Part shown: positions 62,656-64,000 of the stretch, in pieces
How the letters are laid out: every line of letters starts with the position of its first letter
How positions within the stretch are numbered: position 1 is the stretch's first letter
Assembly (NCBI RefSeq): GCF_003034995.1
Contig: NZ_PZKF01000001.1
Coordinates: 1-64,000 of the forward strand
Direction of reading: 5' to 3'
DNA length: 64,000 nucleotides
Origin: Phaeovulum veldkampii DSM 11550
GTDB taxonomy: Bacteria; Pseudomonadota; Alphaproteobacteria; Rhodobacterales; Rhodobacteraceae
The notes under the pieces: model-generated
Databases searched by the model: none
What the model was told of the DNA's origin: nothing
Seen by the model: only the letters and a program-made list of their open reading frames with translations
Made by a program: the position numbers and the translations under genes

Positions 62656-64000
62656 GATGCGCTCCTCCGTTGCCGCGAGCGCGCCGCATCAGGCGCAGAC
62701 CGCCATGCCCCAGCGCACCCAACAGCGCCAGCGCCACCATCACCATACCCAGCTTGCCACCGATGCCGGGGCCAGAGCCGGGCATGTAGATACCCGCCAC
62801 ATTGGCCAGACGGCCGTTCTGGCTGTGGCATTCCTGACAGGACAGCGCGTCCTTGGCAGGCGCCACCATATGGGTGATGGGCCAATACATGTGGGTATCG
62901 ACAAAGTCGAACTTGCCCGAATATTCCAGCCCCGCATAGTCCATCGCCGCCTTGATCGACTTGGTCCAGTCGAAGTTGGTCCAGAAGGCGGTGTCGGTGG
63001 TGGGTCCGTAGACGTTGGACATCACCAGACGGTTCATCTCGGTATCATAGGCCTGCCGCCCCTCCATCCGCTTGAACGGGAAGATGCGGGATTTCGGGTC
63101 TTCGGAATTGCCGTGGATGATATTAATATCGACGGTCTTCGACGGATCGATGGTGTGGTCGGTGTTGGTGTATTCCACCTGCCCGTCGAACCAGGCGTAA
63201 TAGGGCACGACATTTTCGCCCCATTCGAAATCGCCTTTGGTCGAAAGATAGGTGTGCAGATGCTTGCCGTTGCCTTGCGTATAGCCTTCCATGCTGATCG
63301 GCTTGCCGTTGTCCAGCCGCCCCGCCGTGGACCAGTCCCACGAGGTTTTCGTGGCCACGCCACCCCGCGCAAAGGACGGAATGTGGCAGGTCTGGCAGGC
63401 AACGGTATCGGTGTGGTCGTTCAGCTTGATATGCGACACGCTGGTGTCGGGATGCGGTTTTTCGCCATGGCACGAGGTGCAGCTAGCCACATCGCGCGCA
63501 GCACCGGGGGCCATGTCGGGGTGCGGATTGGTGACATTGGTAGCGTAGCGCGAACCGGCGAACACATGCTTGTCGCTGACGTGGCAGCTTTCGCAGGTGA
63601 AATTGGCGCCGTCCGCCGACATATGCACATCGGTGGCCAGATCCGGATGGATCAGCGCCGAGCTGAGATCGCCGTGCTTGACGTTATCGCCGCCGCCGCC
63701 GTTGAAATGGCACGAGCCACAGTTTTCCCGACCCGGCGCGCCCACTGATTGCGCTGCCTGAGACAGGTTGACAGGCCGGACATCGGCGCCGGTGATGGTC
63801 TTGGCGCCGGGCGTGACCGGATCAAGCGGCGGGTTGCCGGCAAGGTTGTCCTGCTTGGTATACTGGCCCGATTTGTCGTGACACACCAGACAATCGACCC
63901 GCGCCGGATCGGCGGGCGCGGGTTGGCGCACATCGGTCCATCCATAGCCCGCATGGCACGAGGTGCAGCGGGTTTCGTTGCTGGCCACGTTGCCGCAGAA
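62648..64000 (-). CDS. octaheme c-type cytochrome, tetrathionate reductase (OTR)-like, partial at right edge
   Basis: 451 aa seen; the N-terminus continues past the window edge. Seven CxxCH haem motifs are visible: CTSCH, CLVCH, CGSCH, CESCH, CTSCH, CQTCH and CQECH; the eighth, unusual site is expected to be missing upstream. A C-terminal TM helix (KLGMVMVALALLGALGHGGL) anchors it to the inner membrane with a haem domain outside. The pattern fits the OTR family, which reduces tetrathionate, nitrite or hydroxylamine in vitro. Coupled to the cytochrome b gene, forming a quinol-linked periplasmic reductase. Confidence 0.9.
   Translation of the reverse strand, partial: FCGNVASNETRCTSCHAGYGWTDVRQPAPADPARVDCLVCHDKSGQYTKQDNLAGNPPLDPVTPGAKTITGADVRPVNLSQAAQSVGAPGRENCGSCHFNGGGGDNVKHGDLSSALIHPDLATDVHMSADGANFTCESCHVSDKHVFAGSRYATNVTNPHPDMAPGAARDVASCTSCHGEKPHPDTSVSHIKLNDHTDTVACQTCHIPSFARGGVATKTSWDWSTAGRLDNGKPISMEGYTQGNGKHLHTYLSTKGDFEWGENVVPYYAWFDGQVEYTNTDHTIDPSKTVDINIIHGNSEDPKSRIFPFKRMEGRQAYDTEMNRLVMSNVYGPTTDTAFWTNFDWTKSIKAAMDYAGLEYSGKFDFVDTHMYWPITHMVAPAKDALSCQECHSQNGRLANVAGIYMPGSGPGIGGKLGMVMVALALLGALGHGGLRLMRRARGNGGAHHD

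Noticed and set aside
1-64000. CRISPR arrays, rRNA and tRNA genes
   Set aside because: I saw no spaced direct repeats, rRNA segments or a cloverleaf with TTCRA loop; the only tRNA-like sequence is the acceptor part of tmRNA.

Overview
The window is GC-rich, densely coded alphaproteobacterial chromosome and most resembles a Rhodobacteraceae (Rhodobacter sensu lato) genome. Evidence for this is a circularly permuted two-piece tmRNA, an alpha-type SspB, the tellurite-resistance gene order trgA-trgB-cysK, aerobic-type cobaltochelatase genes cobS/cobT, a PmtA phospholipid methyltransferase, ATGA-coupled operons, and draT/draG, which suggest a nitrogen fixer although no nif gene lies in the window. 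The genus cannot be fixed from this sequence.

Layout. 0-4.6 kb (minus): ilvD, then ackA behind a fused MaoC-phosphotransacetylase. 4.8-16 kb: a PerM-type permease, then a long minus-strand stress cluster (phr, cfa, trgA, trgB, cysK, mscS, alaX), with a PLP enzyme upstream of it behind a 37-bp-arm inverted repeat. 16-22 kb (plus): an orphan periplasmic binding protein, tmRNA, an NTF2-like gene, sspB (the adaptor for tmRNA-tagged proteins), pmtA, fumC and two tiny coupled genes. 21-27.9 kb (plus): cobS, cobT, aminopeptidase P, a D-lactate-type dehydrogenase and an NTF2-like gene. 27.9-30 kb (minus): nucleoside hydrolase and an iron-binding protein with a candidate iron operator.

30-38.6 kb looks like an accessory cobalamin island. 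It has a decayed minus-strand B12 riboswitch overlapping the end of a small gene, a COG0523 metallochaperone under a strong Zur-like palindrome, an intact plus-strand B12 riboswitch driving a wrecked cbiM, a second riboswitch 3' end, cobB, two tandem cobQ copies that share a 133-nt near-identical tract, and a cysteine-rich gene under a third intact B12 riboswitch. It ends in a frameshifted integrase and a truncated alpha/beta hydrolase.

38.6-44 kb: thioesterase, UspA and SulP transporter, then draT-draG. 43.6-49.2 kb is the most unusual part. A phosphatase/kinase-like fusion gene diverges from a tight three-gene operon: an AAA ATPase carrying a degenerate HNH-like domain, an intact HNH nuclease and a DUF2235 hydrolase. 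The operon resembles Septu-type PtuA/PtuB defence with added parts and is the best candidate here for an undescribed system.

49-64 kb is mostly housekeeping: DUF475 membrane protein, lipA, oxyR, two alpha-specific small-domain proteins, a HerA-like ATPase, a candidate small RNA, an IalB-family protein, a lipid A/acyl-chain operon (L,D-transpeptidase, lpxD, ACP, KAS), a Tat-signal murein peptidase, and a cytochrome b with an octaheme cytochrome c that runs off the right edge.
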